Assembly (NCBI GenBank): GCA_016787625.1
Contig: JAEUUD010000017.1
Location: 1-32,434, forward strand
DNA: 32,434 nt
Direction of reading: 5' to 3'
Origin: Cyclobacteriaceae bacterium
GTDB taxonomy: Bacteria > Bacteroidota > Bacteroidia > Cytophagales > Cyclobacteriaceae
Below the pieces are notes generated by a model, which was not told where the DNA came from, did no database searches, and saw only the letters and a program-made list of their open reading frames with translations. A program made the translations under genes and the position numbers. Shown piece by piece: positions 18,101-23,475 of the stretch. Each line of letters starts with the position of its first letter. The stretch's first letter is position 1.

Positions 18101-21008
18101 ACGTTGCATTCCCTACTGGTATGAAGGATTGTTGAGCGGCTGATATCTGAGTGAAAGAACCTGATCCATTATTCAAGTAAACGTTGACCCCGAGATTGCC
18201 GGCCCGACCGTTGTGAACCAAGAGGTCGATATCACCATCATTGTCGATGTCGCCGAATACGGAGGAACGCCCTCTGACATCCGCTCCCAATCGTGTGCTG
18301 GCATTTTGCTTTGTGAAGTTGCCGGTACCATCGTTGATGTAGAAAGCACTCTCGACTGTGCCTGTTGCTGTCGCATTCATGGCAAAGAAATCCATGTCGT
18401 CGTCGTTATCAATGTCGGCCCATGAGCCTCCGCGCGCTGATTGAATGTTATCAGTACTGATGATGCTTGAGGACAGAAAAGTGTAAACACCTCCGCCATC
18501 ATTCCTAAGCAAGTTGTTGTTCGTAATGGTTGCCGTCCTGCCAACCTGAACAAGATCCAGGTCGCGGTCATTGTCGATGTCGGCGAAAGCCAGGGTCCAT
18601 TCTGATCCTGAGGGCAAAGTAACAGGCGCGAGCGTGAAAGTGCCGTTGCCATTATTCCGGTACACGGTGTTGGTAAGTCCCGCATCCATGGTAAAGAGGT
18701 CCACATACCCGTCGTTGTCATAGTCGGCCCATGCACCACCATCAGCAAACTGATCAAGGGGTACACGAGTAAAAGTCTTGTTGCCGTTGTTTCTGTAGAA
18801 GTCACCCTTAGCATCTGAAAGGAGATTGAAGCCTGCATCGCCCATATAGAAATCGAGGTCTCCATCATTGTCATAATCGGCCCAGGTCATATTACGGCCA
18901 CCATCATTGGTGGGCATGTTGGCACCTGTAAGGCGTGTAAAGTGGCCATTTACGTTTTCATAGAGATCGACCGACCGGCCACTTGTCCCACTTTCAAGGT
19001 TATTAATGGCAAGGTCGTCGTCACCATCATTGTCGATGTCCGCCCAATAACCGCCGTAGGAATCCCGTGGTGGTGTATCATTGATAATGCCGTCGTTCTG
19101 CGGCCAGGCGAAATAGTTTTGTGCTGTTGGGGTATGGACGACGAGGTTGTGCGGTTGGCTGGTGAGCGTAAGACCCGGCACCAATGGGCTCGTCACCCGC
19201 AATTGATATGATGCGGCATCAGCTGCTGTTACGGAAGCAATAGCATATTGCGCAGCGGTAGCACCACTAATGGGTACTCCGGTTTTTATCCATTGAAACT
19301 GGTTTGCAGACCCGCCAATTGCAGTTGCCTGGACAAGCCAGGGATTTCCAACAGCGATGTTGGCAGCTCCTCCCAGACCAAATAAATTTTGAGGGCTGTA
19401 GACAATCCCTGGAAGAGAAGCGATCGGTTCGAGGTCTTCAAAAGTCAAAAAGTTATTCTGCAGCAACAAAGAAGTGAAATTGGTCATTCCTGCAAGTGGA
19501 GGTAGCACACTCAGACTGCACCCGATCATGTTTAGTGAGGTAAGGCTACCAAGCTGATTGATTGTTGCAGGCAATATTGTGCCTGCAGAATTTTGAAGGT
19601 TAAGTGTGGTAAGTGCGGCAAGCGTTACAAAGCTTGCAGGAACTGTTCCTCGCACCTGGTTGGTAGGAAGAGCAAGTGTCTTCACGCGGCCGCCGGTATC
19701 GAGGGTAACCCCGAACCAGGTATTAACATGACCCATGAGCCAATTGGTTTTGTTTGTCCAGCCAGGTCCATTCATCGCGTTGTAGAAAGCCACGAGGGTA
19801 AGGGAATCTGCAACGTGTGCCGGTGGAGATTGCACCGTGAGGAGGATGGGATTTGATTCGATGATGATCCCAGGAGCACCTGGATTGGTGGCTCTGACAA
19901 AGTAAGTTCCGGAATTTACCGGGACCGCATTGAAAAGGGTATATGTTGCCTGGTTGCTACCAATCGGAATTCCGTTCCTGTACCACTGATACTGATTGGA
20001 TGTTCCACCAATGGGCGCTACAAAGGTATAGTTGTCTCCAGGGATTACTAATGGATTTGGATTGGGAACGGGTGTCTTGGCCTGAGGATTGTACGTTACT
20101 CCAATGATGCCGGCATTGGGTACCAGATCTTCGAACGTAAATCGATTGTTCTCCAAAGCAAGGGTGCTGTATGAACCTGCCGCCAGAGTCGGAAGATCCT
20201 CGAGTAAGTTGTTTTGCAAACGGAGGTTGAGGGGGCCAGTAGAACCGGAAAATGAAGGGACGGTTCCAGTTAGGCTATTGTGATCAAACCAGGCATACGA
20301 CAGGTTGAGGTTTCCAATGGCGGCTGGAATGCTGCCGGTCAATTGGTTGCTATTCAAATAGAGTTGCTGAAGGTTTGTCAGACTACCAATCTGATCAGGA
20401 ATTGGTCCTGAAAGTTGATTAGCAATAAAATTGAGCGTGACCAGATTAGTGAGGTTGCCGATCTGCGGTGAAATGCTTCCTGTGAACTGGCATGCCGACA
20501 TGCTGAGGTTCGTTAGTGACGTGAGACTAAAGATCTCAGGAGGAATCGGACCACCGAAGGAGTTAGCGTCAAGTGCAAGATTTTGAAGGAGTGTAAGATT
20601 GGCGAAGCTCGTGGGAAATGGACCTGTAAGGAAGTTTCTGGCAAGATCAACGGATACGAGCTTGGTGAGATATCCGATAGCAAAGGGGATAGGCCCGGAC
20701 AATCCCGCGATTTGATTGCCACGAATATGCAGTGTGGTTAATTCAGTAAGAACGGCAATCGTGGAAGGCAGCGTGCCGATGACCTGGTTATCAGACAGGT
20801 TCAATTGAGTGACACGGTTGCTTGACACGGTAACTCCGTACCACGTCGCAACAGATGTGCCCGGTTGAAGCCAATTCGTTTTATTGGTCCAACCGGGGCC
20901 GTTGGTGCTGTTATAGAGATCAACAAGAGCAAGGGAGTCCTGGGTCAGATTTTGCGCATAGATGTTATTGCCGGAAAGGAGCAGCAAGCCAATCAAAAGA
21001 CGCTTCAT
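6132..21008 (-). CDS. Giant T9SS-secreted LRR/Ig/FG-GAP/ASPIC-UnbV/FN3 surface protein
   Basis: A 4958-residue exported protein. Its signal peptide MKRLLIGLLLLSGNNIYA is followed by an LRR region with a plant-like cap (about 20-290) and an Ig-like domain (about 300-390). Five tandem supermodules follow (about 400-3910), each carrying LRR cap and short LRRs, an Ig-like domain with QYQWY, seven FG-GAP/VCBS blades with D-x-D-N-D-G-D calcium loops, and an ASPIC/UnbV domain (GARI...IREIT...HFGL...IYWPSG). Then come an FN3-like domain (YFVKIFEYNGDG), nine FN3-like units of about 90 residues (TSPANNA...TYTIE...YYVRV...RSFTT), and a type A T9SS sorting domain (about 4880-4958; FPNPF, DGIYLLNL, VVKMVKH). 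It probably acts as a calcium-stabilised adhesin or matrix protein on the cell surface. The ligand is unknown. No catalytic domain was recognised. It stands alone, with a terminator behind it and 204 bases in front. Confidence 0.93.
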   Translation of the reverse strand: MKRLLIGLLLLSGNNIYAQNLTQDSLALVDLYNSTNGPGWTNKTNWLQPGTSVATWYGVTVSSNRVTQLNLSDNQVIGTLPSTIAVLTELTTLHIRGNQIAGLSGPIPFAIGYLTKLVSVDLARNFLTGPFPTSFANLTLLQNLALDANSFGGPIPPEIFSLTSLTNLSMSACQFTGSISPQIGNLTNLVTLNFIANQLSGPIPDQIGSLTNLQQLYLNSNQLTGSIPAAIGNLNLSYAWFDHNSLTGTVPSFSGSTGPLNLRLQNNLLEDLPTLAAGSYSTLALENNRFTFEDLVPNAGIIGVTYNPQAKTPVPNPNPLVIPGDNYTFVAPIGGTSNQYQWYRNGIPIGSNQATYTLFNAVPVNSGTYFVRATNPGAPGIIIESNPILLTVQSPPAHVADSLTLVAFYNAMNGPGWTNKTNWLMGHVNTWFGVTLDTGGRVKTLALPTNQVRGTVPASFVTLAALTTLNLQNSAGTILPATINQLGSLTSLNMIGCSLSVLPPLAGMTNFTSLLLQNNFLTFEDLEPIASLPGIVYSPQNLFGLGGAANIAVGNPWLVQATAIGGSANQFQWIKTGVPISGATAAQYAIASVTAADAASYQLRVTSPLVPGLTLTSQPHNLVVHTPTAQNYFAWPQNDGIINDTPPRDSYGGYWADIDNDGDDDLAINNLESGTSGRSVDLYENVNGHFTRLTGANMPTNDGGRNMTWADYDNDGDLDFYMGDAGFNLLSDAKGDFYRNNGNKTFTRVPLDQFADGGAWADYDNDGYVDLFTMDAGLTNTVYRNNGNGTFTLAPVTLPSGSEWTLAFADIDNDRDLDLVQVGRTATITNNNLLRNDGGGVYTFLSSSIISTDNIQSARGGSWADIDNDDDMDFFAMNATATGTVESAFYINDGTGNFTKQNASTRLGADVRGRSSVFGDIDNDGDIDLLVHNGRAGNLGVNVYLNNGSGSFTQISAAQQSFIPVGNATLAQASLGDANNDGFLDIFSSTFSILQPPALYRNLGGANKWIKFRLQGTASNRSGVGARIKIYTGSLMQIREVTTQSGLAAQTSLSQHFGIGAAAQIDSVTIYWPSGTIQKLNNVVPNQLLTVTEGMNPPDYTVIPSDSLALVAFYNSMNGANWINKTNWLTGDVNTWYGITVDINRRVTGISLPSNSVSGTMPASFGSLTGLKTLNLSIGFLGAPGLPASFSALTQLSSLNLNSTSLTSLVPIYGLQHLTTLIVTNNSLTFEDLEPIDSIANFQYIPQNPVGPAGLVSNIIQGYSWSAVVPVGGSANQYQWYRGATPVAGATTNTLTFPAVAPGDAGSYQLRITSPLIPGLTLNSQAYTLAVVAPGAQTYFTWPQNDGIINDTPSDSYGGYWADIDNDGDDDLAISNLQNGSTGRSVDLYENVNGVFTRLTSAGMPTDDSPRNISWADYDNDGDLDFYIGDIAFNLLTDFKGAFYRNNGNKTFTKIALDQLADGGTWSDYDNDGLVDLFIMDAGQPTVVYRNLGNGNFALAPVSLPMGADWMLSFADYDNDRDMDFVQVGKTPNSGFNNLFRQDSIGSYSYQSSSIISTENLTFARGGSWADIDNDGDLDFFAMNASTAGIPSTFYINDGSGNFSSQSSTIILGADVRGRASSFGDLDNDGDVDLVVHNGKAGNTGVNVYLNNGSGNFTQVLSGVQSFIPVPNPLGSQVALGDANSDGFLDIFSATFNALQPPALYRNVGNSNKWVKFKLQGTASNRSAIGARIRTHAGGLTQIREITSETGLASQNSLVQHFGLAGASQVDSLTIYWPSGTVQKINNIASNQVVVVTEGFNPPSYTVIPSDSLALVAFYNAMNGANWTNKTNWLTAEVNTWYGIIVDGNQRVSGITLPGNNIVGVMPASFTSLTGLQTLNLSGAFLNAPGLPANFSALEELTTLNLNAATLTSLTPILGLHQLSTLIVTNNALTFEDLEPIDSIANFQYVPQNALIPVSPAANIVLGNTWTATYSVGGSANQYQWYKGASPVAGATTNTLNFPAVTAGDAGSYQLRITSPLVPGLTINSATNTLSVVTAGAQTLFTWPQNDGIINDIPSDSYGGYWADIDNDGDDDLAISNLQSGITGRSVDLYENINGVFTRLTGAGMPTDDGPRNISWADYDNDGDLDFYVGDIAFNLLTDFKGAFYRNNGNKTFTKIALDQLADGGTWSDYDKDGLVDLFIVDAGQPTVVYRNLGGGNFALAPVSLPMGADWMLSFADYDNDRDMDFVQVGKTPNSGFNNLFRQDSIGSYSYQSSSIISTDNLQSARGGSWADIDNDGDMDFFAMNSTPIGVPSTFYINDGAGNFSSESSTIRLGADVRGRASSFGDLDNDGDVDLVVHNGLAGNTGVNVYLNNGSGTFSQVLSGVQSFIPVPNSFLSHVSIGDANSDGFLDIFSASFNALQPPALYRNVGNANKWVKFKLQGTTSNRSAIGARIRTHAGGLTQIREITSETGLASQNSLVQHFGLAAASQVDSLTIYWPSGLVQKANNIPAGQMLTIVEGVTPPSYTVVTSDSLALVAFYNAMNGANWINKTNWLTGDVNTWYGISIANQRVSGIALPNNSVNGIMPASFTSLTGLESLNLSGAILAAPGLPANFSALTQLSYLNLNANTLTSLAPIHDLHQLSTLIVTNNSLTFEDLEPIDSVANFQYIPQNALIPAPPASNIVLGNSWTATYPVGGSANQYQWYKGASPVAGATTNTLNFPAVTAGDAGGYQLRVTSPLVPGLTINSSISTLIVITAGAQTMFTWPQNDGIINTTPSDSYGGYWADIDNDGDDDLAISNLQSGLTGRSVDLYENVNGVFTRLTNAGMPTDDGPRNISWADYDNDGDLDFYVGDIAFNLLTDFKGAFYRNNGNKTFTKIALDQLADGGTWSDYDNDGLVDLFIVDAGQPTVIYRNMGNGNFTLAPVSLPMGADWMLSFADYDNDRDMDFVQVGKTPNSGFNNLFRQDSAGFYSYQSSSTISTEDLTQSRGGSWADIDNDGDLDFFAMNATTAGTPSTFHINDGTGNFSSQSSTVRLGADVRGRASSFGDLDNDGDVDLVVHNGRAGNTGVNVYLNNGSGTFTQVLSGVQSFIPIPNSFLSHVSLGDANSDGFLDIFSASFNAFQPPALYRNVGNSNKWVKFKLQGTTSNRSAIGARIRTHAGGLTQIREITSETGLASQNSLVQHFGLATASQVDSLTIYWPSGLIQKANNIPAGQMLTIVEGVTPPSYTVVTSDSLALVAFYNAMNGVNWPNKTNWLTADVNTWYGITIADQRVTGISLPSNSVSGVMPASFGSLTGLKTLNLSGGFLLAPGLPTSFSALTELTTLNLNQTTLTSLAPIHGLHHLSTLIVTNNALTFEDLEPIDSVATFQYIPQNPIGPAGTASNIVQGNSWTAAVPVGGSANQYQWYKGVVPVAGATSNTLNFPSVAPADAGNYQLRVTSTLVPGLQLNSATYGLAVVTPGAQVLFTWPQNDGIINGTPSDSYGGFWADFDNDGDDDLAISNLQSGLTGRSVDLYENENGVFTRLTSAGMPTDDGPRNISWADYDNDGDLDFYVGDVGFNLLTDSRGAFYLNNGNKTFTKIALDQLADGGTWSDYDNDGLVDLFIVDAGQPTKVYRNLGSGNFALAPVSLPMGADWMLAFADYDNDRDMDFVQIGKTPNSGFNNLFRQDSIGFYSYQSSNIISTEDLTIARGGSWADIDNDGDLDFFAMNASPVGIPSTFYINDGAGNFSSQSSTIRLGADVRGRASSFGDLDNDGDIDLVVHNSRAGNTGVNVYLNNGSGSFTQVLSGVQSFIPVPNSALAHVALGDANSDGFLDIFSATFNALQPPALYRNVGNGNKWVKFNLQGTTSNRSAIGARIRAHAGGLTQIREITSETGLASQNSLVQHFGLAAASQVDSVTIYWPSGTVQKLINIGANQVVTIVEPVGPNAPTFNADSITFTSVYSTQMRINFAAGDGAKRIVVVRPISSVNFTPIDGISYAASSNYATAADLGDGNRIVMADTTSRFVDITGLNPSTVYFVKIFEYNGDGAQAKYLILGAPSASRTTLALPNVFVSTPVNNAVNQNVSLTVQSVILAGATTYTIELNPNPDFSGTSIVRSGSRTQSFTGLTFETTYYSRVKTDLSPDYGQVRTFSTAGPEFFSYVTSPANNATNVALTNLNLSVTANLVIGASLYTIELNTSSDFEGISQVRTGGRTILFLGLTPSTTYYTRVHTNFSPTWGQVRQFTTSGVAALTFVASPANNATNVSYEPSVTVSDVGATSYTVLLSPTSDFSAGVLDNTSASRTMTFTGLQYNTLYYSKAMTDLDPNFGPVRMFTTNSPLTYSYITSPANNAVNVPYITNITANTVPGATTYTIEANTSADFTGTSITQTGARTQSFTLAFNQVYYVRVQTNLLPGQWGSTIRSFTTNNPVNNTYITSPANNATGVPYVTNITANNVPGATTYTIEANTMADFSGASITQSGARTQSFTLGFDQLYYVRVYTDLSPGNWGPSRSFATNSPLLYSYITSPTNNAVNVPYTTNITANPVPAATTYTIEANTQPDFTGTSVVRTGGRTLNFTLSYNQVYYVRVQTNLLPGQWGSTVRSFTTVSAVNNTYITSPANNATGVPYVTNIVSNNVAGATTYTIEANTMSDFSGASITQTGGRTQSFTLAFDQVYYVRVYTDLAPGMWGATRSFTTNNPLFYSYMSSPVNGATNVSFVTNITANLVPTATFYTIEANTQSNFTGTSIVKMGTGRTYSFTLAADQTYYVRVQTSLMPGQWGPTVRSFTTGNAQSLAFVTSPVNGVIAVPTTVNVTSSVVPGATTYTIELNTNDTFTGASLVLSGAGRTKSFTGLSEATTYFTRVSTNVSGGLWGETRSFTTINPSGRQVGIAWAPGEDEEIVLGQETSMAVRTFPNPFVDQFEVHIQTDIQQPLQVTLTDLNGRVLFESKDWMTNQVGVIKGEFSDGIYLLNLRTGESRRVVKMVKH
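6450..8883 (-). repeat. Nine tandem FN3-like units (about 270 bp each)
   Basis: Within the giant gene, nine consecutive units begin with S/T-x-P-x-N-x-A (for example TSPANNATGVPY) and contain TYTIEANT, a Y-Y-x-R-V strand and a closing RSFTT. Units 4 and 6 resemble each other most (LLPGQWGST), as do units 5 and 7 (TGVPYV, DL-PG-WG). This indicates a secondary duplication of a two-unit block of about 545 bp. Confidence 0.85.
9276..11349 (-). repeat. Supermodule 5 of the giant gene
   Basis: The last of five LRR-Ig-VCBS-ASPIC repeats in gene order. Its LRR/Ig part (ISLPSNSVSG, NPIGPAG) is closest to supermodule 2, while its propeller resembles 2-4. It ends at IVEPVGPN, leading into the FN3-like region. 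Confidence 0.85.
11350..13461 (-). repeat. Supermodule 4 of the giant gene
   Basis: About 2112 bp. Its LRR/Ig part (NALIPAPPASNIVLG) is closest to supermodule 3. The junction to the next copy (AGQMLTIVEGVTPPSYTVV) is the same as that between supermodules 3 and 4. Confidence 0.85.
13462..15576 (-). repeat. Supermodule 3 of the giant gene
   Basis: About 2115 bp and highly similar to its neighbours. One blade-3 calcium loop is altered to DYDKDGLVD, where the other copies have DYDNDG. Confidence 0.85.
15577..17691 (-). repeat. Supermodule 2 of the giant gene
   Basis: About 2115 bp. Its Ig linker (NPVGPAGLVSNIIQG) groups it with supermodule 5. The DNA around the second and third blades is nearly the same as in supermodules 3 and 4, for example at the AFYRNNGNKTFTKIALD segment. 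Confidence 0.85.
17692..19806 (-). repeat. Supermodule 1 of the giant gene, most diverged copy
   Basis: It has the same 2115 bp period and domain order as the later copies but is clearly older or less homogenised (for example AGLTNTVYRNNGNGTF and DIDNDDDMD in blade 5). Its C-terminal UnbV part reads AAQIDSVTIYWPSGTIQ. Confidence 0.85.
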
Positions 21009-21154
21009 GGTAATGGGGTTTGAGGGGTTTAAGACAGGAGATGCAGATGGATTCCTGAATACATATTATTGCGGGACGCTATGAAAGTAGCAAAGTGCCC
21101 TCATTTTGTCAGCATGGACCCCGTGATTTATTTGGTCAGGGCATGAATATTAAA

Positions 21155-21168
21155 GGACTTGTAAGTCC
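21155..21168 (-). terminator. Short inverted repeat downstream of the NTF2-like gene
   Basis: GGACTT and AAGTCC are separated by two bases, followed on the minus strand by TTTAAT. It lies 45 bases after the stop of the NTF2-like gene and about 150 bases before the giant gene, so it may be a weak terminator. The stem is short and the loop too small for a confident call. The rest of the 204-base gap (21009-21212) shows no good -33/-7 pair. Confidence 0.3.
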
Positions 21169-21212
21169 CTGATTGTCCGCAAACTCCTTTTACATGATCC
21201 TTCCGGAAATGC

Positions 21213-21719
21213 CTACTTCAGATACTTCTGAGGCAGTTCAAATCCCATGCTTTCTGCACACCAGAAAATGGTAATTACATAGTAGCGCTTGCCATCATAG
21301 AAAAGCTGGATGCTGTTGATGCCCCGGTTGGTCACAGGGCCGTCGATCTTCTCTTTTGTTTCGTAGGTGCTGAAAAGGTGCATGACGGTGCCGTACGATT
21401 CAGTGACCCGATGCAGTTCGCGTTCGTAAAAGCCTGTAGCGATCCTTGAGGAGAAAAGATTCACATATTCATCGGGTGTCATGGCCCGCGTAATCAACTC
21501 ACCGGTGTCAGCCTTCCGTGTAGGAATCAACCTTGATTCAGGTTTGAACAAGTTTCTGAACCTGTCCCAGTCCCGGGCTTCGCCGGGTGCACCAGAGATG
21601 ACGCCGTAGAGCGCGGCAATGATCGCGTCAGGAGATGAAACATCAGATGAATAATCTTTCTTTTGAGCAATTGCTGTGCTGGTCAGCAACGTGCAAATTA
21701 AAACGAGTGCGTATTTCAT
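21213..21719 (-). CDS. Exported small NTF2/SnoaL-like protein
   Basis: A 168-residue protein from the ATG at 21719. That start puts a clear signal peptide first (MKYALVLICTLLTSTAIA, then QKKDYSS). An upstream in-frame ATG at 21740 would spoil it and is rejected. The mature part has DAIIAALYGVISG, a W-D-R-F-R-N-L-F helix, the EYVNLF segment and paired strands (INSIQLFYDGKRYYVITIFW). This is the cone-shaped NTF2-like pattern of small exported Bacteroidota proteins. No catalytic residues can be assigned, so ligand or enzyme activity is unknown. It is divergent from the glycosyltransferase, with only about 60 bases between starts. Confidence 0.8.
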   Translation of the reverse strand: MKYALVLICTLLTSTAIAQKKDYSSDVSSPDAIIAALYGVISGAPGEARDWDRFRNLFKPESRLIPTRKADTGELITRAMTPDEYVNLFSSRIATGFYERELHRVTESYGTVMHLFSTYETKEKIDGPVTNRGINSIQLFYDGKRYYVITIFWCAESMGFELPQKYLK

Positions 21720-21768
21720 GATGAAAGATACGCATTGCAAGGTTATTCAGAAGCCGGACATTAACACG

Positions 21769-21776
21769 TACCTTTG
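21769..21776 (+). promoter_or_regulatory. TAnnTTTG -7 box before the glycosyltransferase
   Basis: TACCTTTG matches the Bacteroidota -7 consensus and ends four bases before the ATG at 21781, implying a leaderless or nearly leaderless mRNA. No convincing -33 TTTG is found at the usual distance. Confidence 0.45.
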
Positions 21777-21780
21777 CCCG

Positions 21781-22740
21781 ATGTCTGCGCCAAAGTATTC
21801 GGTCATTGTACCTGTGTATAACAGGCCTGAAGAACTAGCAGAGTTGCTAGAGAGCCTGACGGTGCAGACGTACAGGGATTTTGAGGTGCTCATCATCGAG
21901 GATGGATCAACAAGGCGGTCGGAGTCTGTTTATGAAAGATATGTTACCAGGCTACGCATCCAATATTTCTTCAAGCCCAACACCGGACCAGGACCCAGCC
22001 GAAATTTTGGATTTGAACATGCAGTGGGCGAGTACTTTGTGGTATTTGACTCCGACTGCATCCTTCCGCCAGAATATTTTCAGGTGGTGAACAATTACCT
22101 GGACTCCAATCCGCTCGACGCCTGGGGAGGCCCTGATCGTGGTCATCCTTCATTTACGTCCCTGCAGCAAGCGATGGGTTACACCATGTCATCGGTGCTG
22201 ACAACAGGCGGTATCCGTGGCGGGAAAAACCAGGCAACAAAATTTCAGCCACGAAGTTTCAACATGGGCATGAGCAGGAAAGTGTGGGAAGCAACAGGTG
22301 GTTTCAAATTTGAGCGACTCGCCGAAGACATTGAACTTAGTGTGCGGATGAAAAAGGCGGGGTTCAAGGTTGGCTTGATTCCGGAAGCGTATGTCTATCA
22401 CAAACGAAGAACAAGCCTGGCGGCATTTTTCAGACAAACTGCCGGCTTCGGACGTGGACGCGCCCGTGTGGGAAAAGTACATCCGGGGGAGATCAAGCCG
22501 GTTCACTGGCTGCCCACCCTTGTCTTGCTTGATATTGTCATAATGCCGCTGGTTGTTGTTCTGAGTCCAACATTGGGACTCATTGGATATGGTTTCTATT
22601 TTCTTTACGGTTTCCTCTTGTTCGTTGATTGCCTTATGGTAACGGGTTCGGTAACGGCTGCTATCCTGAGTATTCCATCAGCCATCGTTCAGTTTTGTGG
22701 TTATGGCTGGGGATTCTTACAGGAAACGTTAAAAAAATAG
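21781..22740 (+). CDS. Family 2 glycosyltransferase with C-terminal membrane segments
   Basis: A 319-residue GT-A fold enzyme from the ATG at 21781. The longer open frame upstream begins in sequence shared with the divergent gene and lacks family character. The N-terminal strand SVIVPVYNRPEEL is typical of GT2. The D-x-D metal site is DSD at residues 90-92, and the catalytic-base-like ED is at 182-183 in RLAEDIELSVRMKKAG. After KRRTSLAAFFRQ and an arginine-rich loop, two or three hydrophobic segments (about 243-310) anchor it in the inner membrane. It probably transfers a sugar from a nucleotide-sugar donor to a lipid or polysaccharide acceptor. Acceptor and sugar cannot be told. The lipoprotein gene follows after 25 bases. 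Confidence 0.9.
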   Translation: MSAPKYSVIVPVYNRPEELAELLESLTVQTYRDFEVLIIEDGSTRRSESVYERYVTRLRIQYFFKPNTGPGPSRNFGFEHAVGEYFVVFDSDCILPPEYFQVVNNYLDSNPLDAWGGPDRGHPSFTSLQQAMGYTMSSVLTTGGIRGGKNQATKFQPRSFNMGMSRKVWEATGGFKFERLAEDIELSVRMKKAGFKVGLIPEAYVYHKRRTSLAAFFRQTAGFGRGRARVGKVHPGEIKPVHWLPTLVLLDIVIMPLVVVLSPTLGLIGYGFYFLYGFLLFVDCLMVTGSVTAAILSIPSAIVQFCGYGWGFLQETLKK

Positions 22741-22745
22741 TTCCC

Positions 22746-22753
22746 TATATTTG
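22746..22753 (+). promoter_or_regulatory. TAnnTTTG -7 box before the lipoprotein gene
   Basis: TATATTTG matches the -7 consensus and ends 12 bases before the ATG at 22766. It suggests its own start of transcription with a very short leader, although the gene is close behind the glycosyltransferase. No clear -33 element was found. Confidence 0.45.
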
Positions 22754-22765
22754 ACATCCGATTCT

Positions 22766-23470
22766 ATGCTTCGTCTAATAAAGGTCTTGAGCGGATTTAC
22801 CAACTTTTTGCTTGCGACCCTGTCGTTTACCTTGTTTGTGTCTTGTAACGATTCCGATGAGGGACCCACGGTAGTTCGCTATTCCGGAAGGATCATATAC
22901 CGTGAAGGCGAGCTTCCAGTCAAGGGACTTCCTATTCATATTACCGTATATAAGGTCTCACGCGTCATATTAATGCCAGGAGTTATAATCAATTCTGATC
23001 CCCGGATTTACTTCGCCTCCACAGCAACCTCCGAGGATGGATCTTACTTTTTTGATGTGCCTGCTGACAGCTTGCCAGGTGCAGATTATAGATACTCTAT
23101 CGGTCTCGAAGTTGACTCACTCTTAGTGAAAAACGATAACGTTGGAGACTGTGTCTACGGGGCTTCTTTTGGACTCACGGAAAGAGAGCAAACCATCAGG
23201 GTGGCAAGCCCCACCTGGCTCCAAATCACCTATAACAAGCTAGACCATCAGGACTCCAATTTTATCAGAGGTGGCGCTTGTATTCATGGTTACCAAACAA
23301 CCCTGGCCATTCCGGACTCGACCTTCGTGGAATTGCTCGCATTCCGGTCATCCCAACCTCGACAAGTGAGTTATAATGTGATCGACGAAATGGGAAACCA
23401 GATGCAATTCTGGACAGAAGAGTTTACGCTGCAAAAAGGAGATACAACAAAGCTCTACATTGAGTATTAA
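22766..23470 (+). CDS. Hypothetical lipoprotein
   Basis: A 234-residue protein from the ATG at 22766. The N-terminus is a type II signal peptide whose lipobox ends LFVS-C at Cys27. The acidic residues after the Cys (NDSDE) resemble the export signal of surface-exposed Bacteroidota lipoproteins. The body is beta-rich, with SGRIIYREGELPVKGLPI and a TATSEDGSYFFDVP segment like carboxypeptidase-regulatory-type or Ig-like folds. It holds a few scattered cysteines (GDCVYG, GGACIHG) that could form a disulfide. No known family was recognised with certainty. It ends five bases before the convergent reductase gene. Confidence 0.8.
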   Translation: MLRLIKVLSGFTNFLLATLSFTLFVSCNDSDEGPTVVRYSGRIIYREGELPVKGLPIHITVYKVSRVILMPGVIINSDPRIYFASTATSEDGSYFFDVPADSLPGADYRYSIGLEVDSLLVKNDNVGDCVYGASFGLTEREQTIRVASPTWLQITYNKLDHQDSNFIRGGACIHGYQTTLAIPDSTFVELLAFRSSQPRQVSYNVIDEMGNQMQFWTEEFTLQKGDTTKLYIEY

Positions 23471-23475
23471 TAATC

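Noticed and set aside
6450..19806. Tandem repeats as a CRISPR array or satellite DNA
   Set aside because: The repeats are coding, 270 bp or 2.1 kb long, contiguous without spacers, and encode known folds in one open frame.
21009..21130. A promoter for the giant gene (TTTG followed by TAATATGT on the minus strand)
   Set aside because: The -7 part mismatches the TAnnTTTG consensus at several places, so it is not listed as a site.
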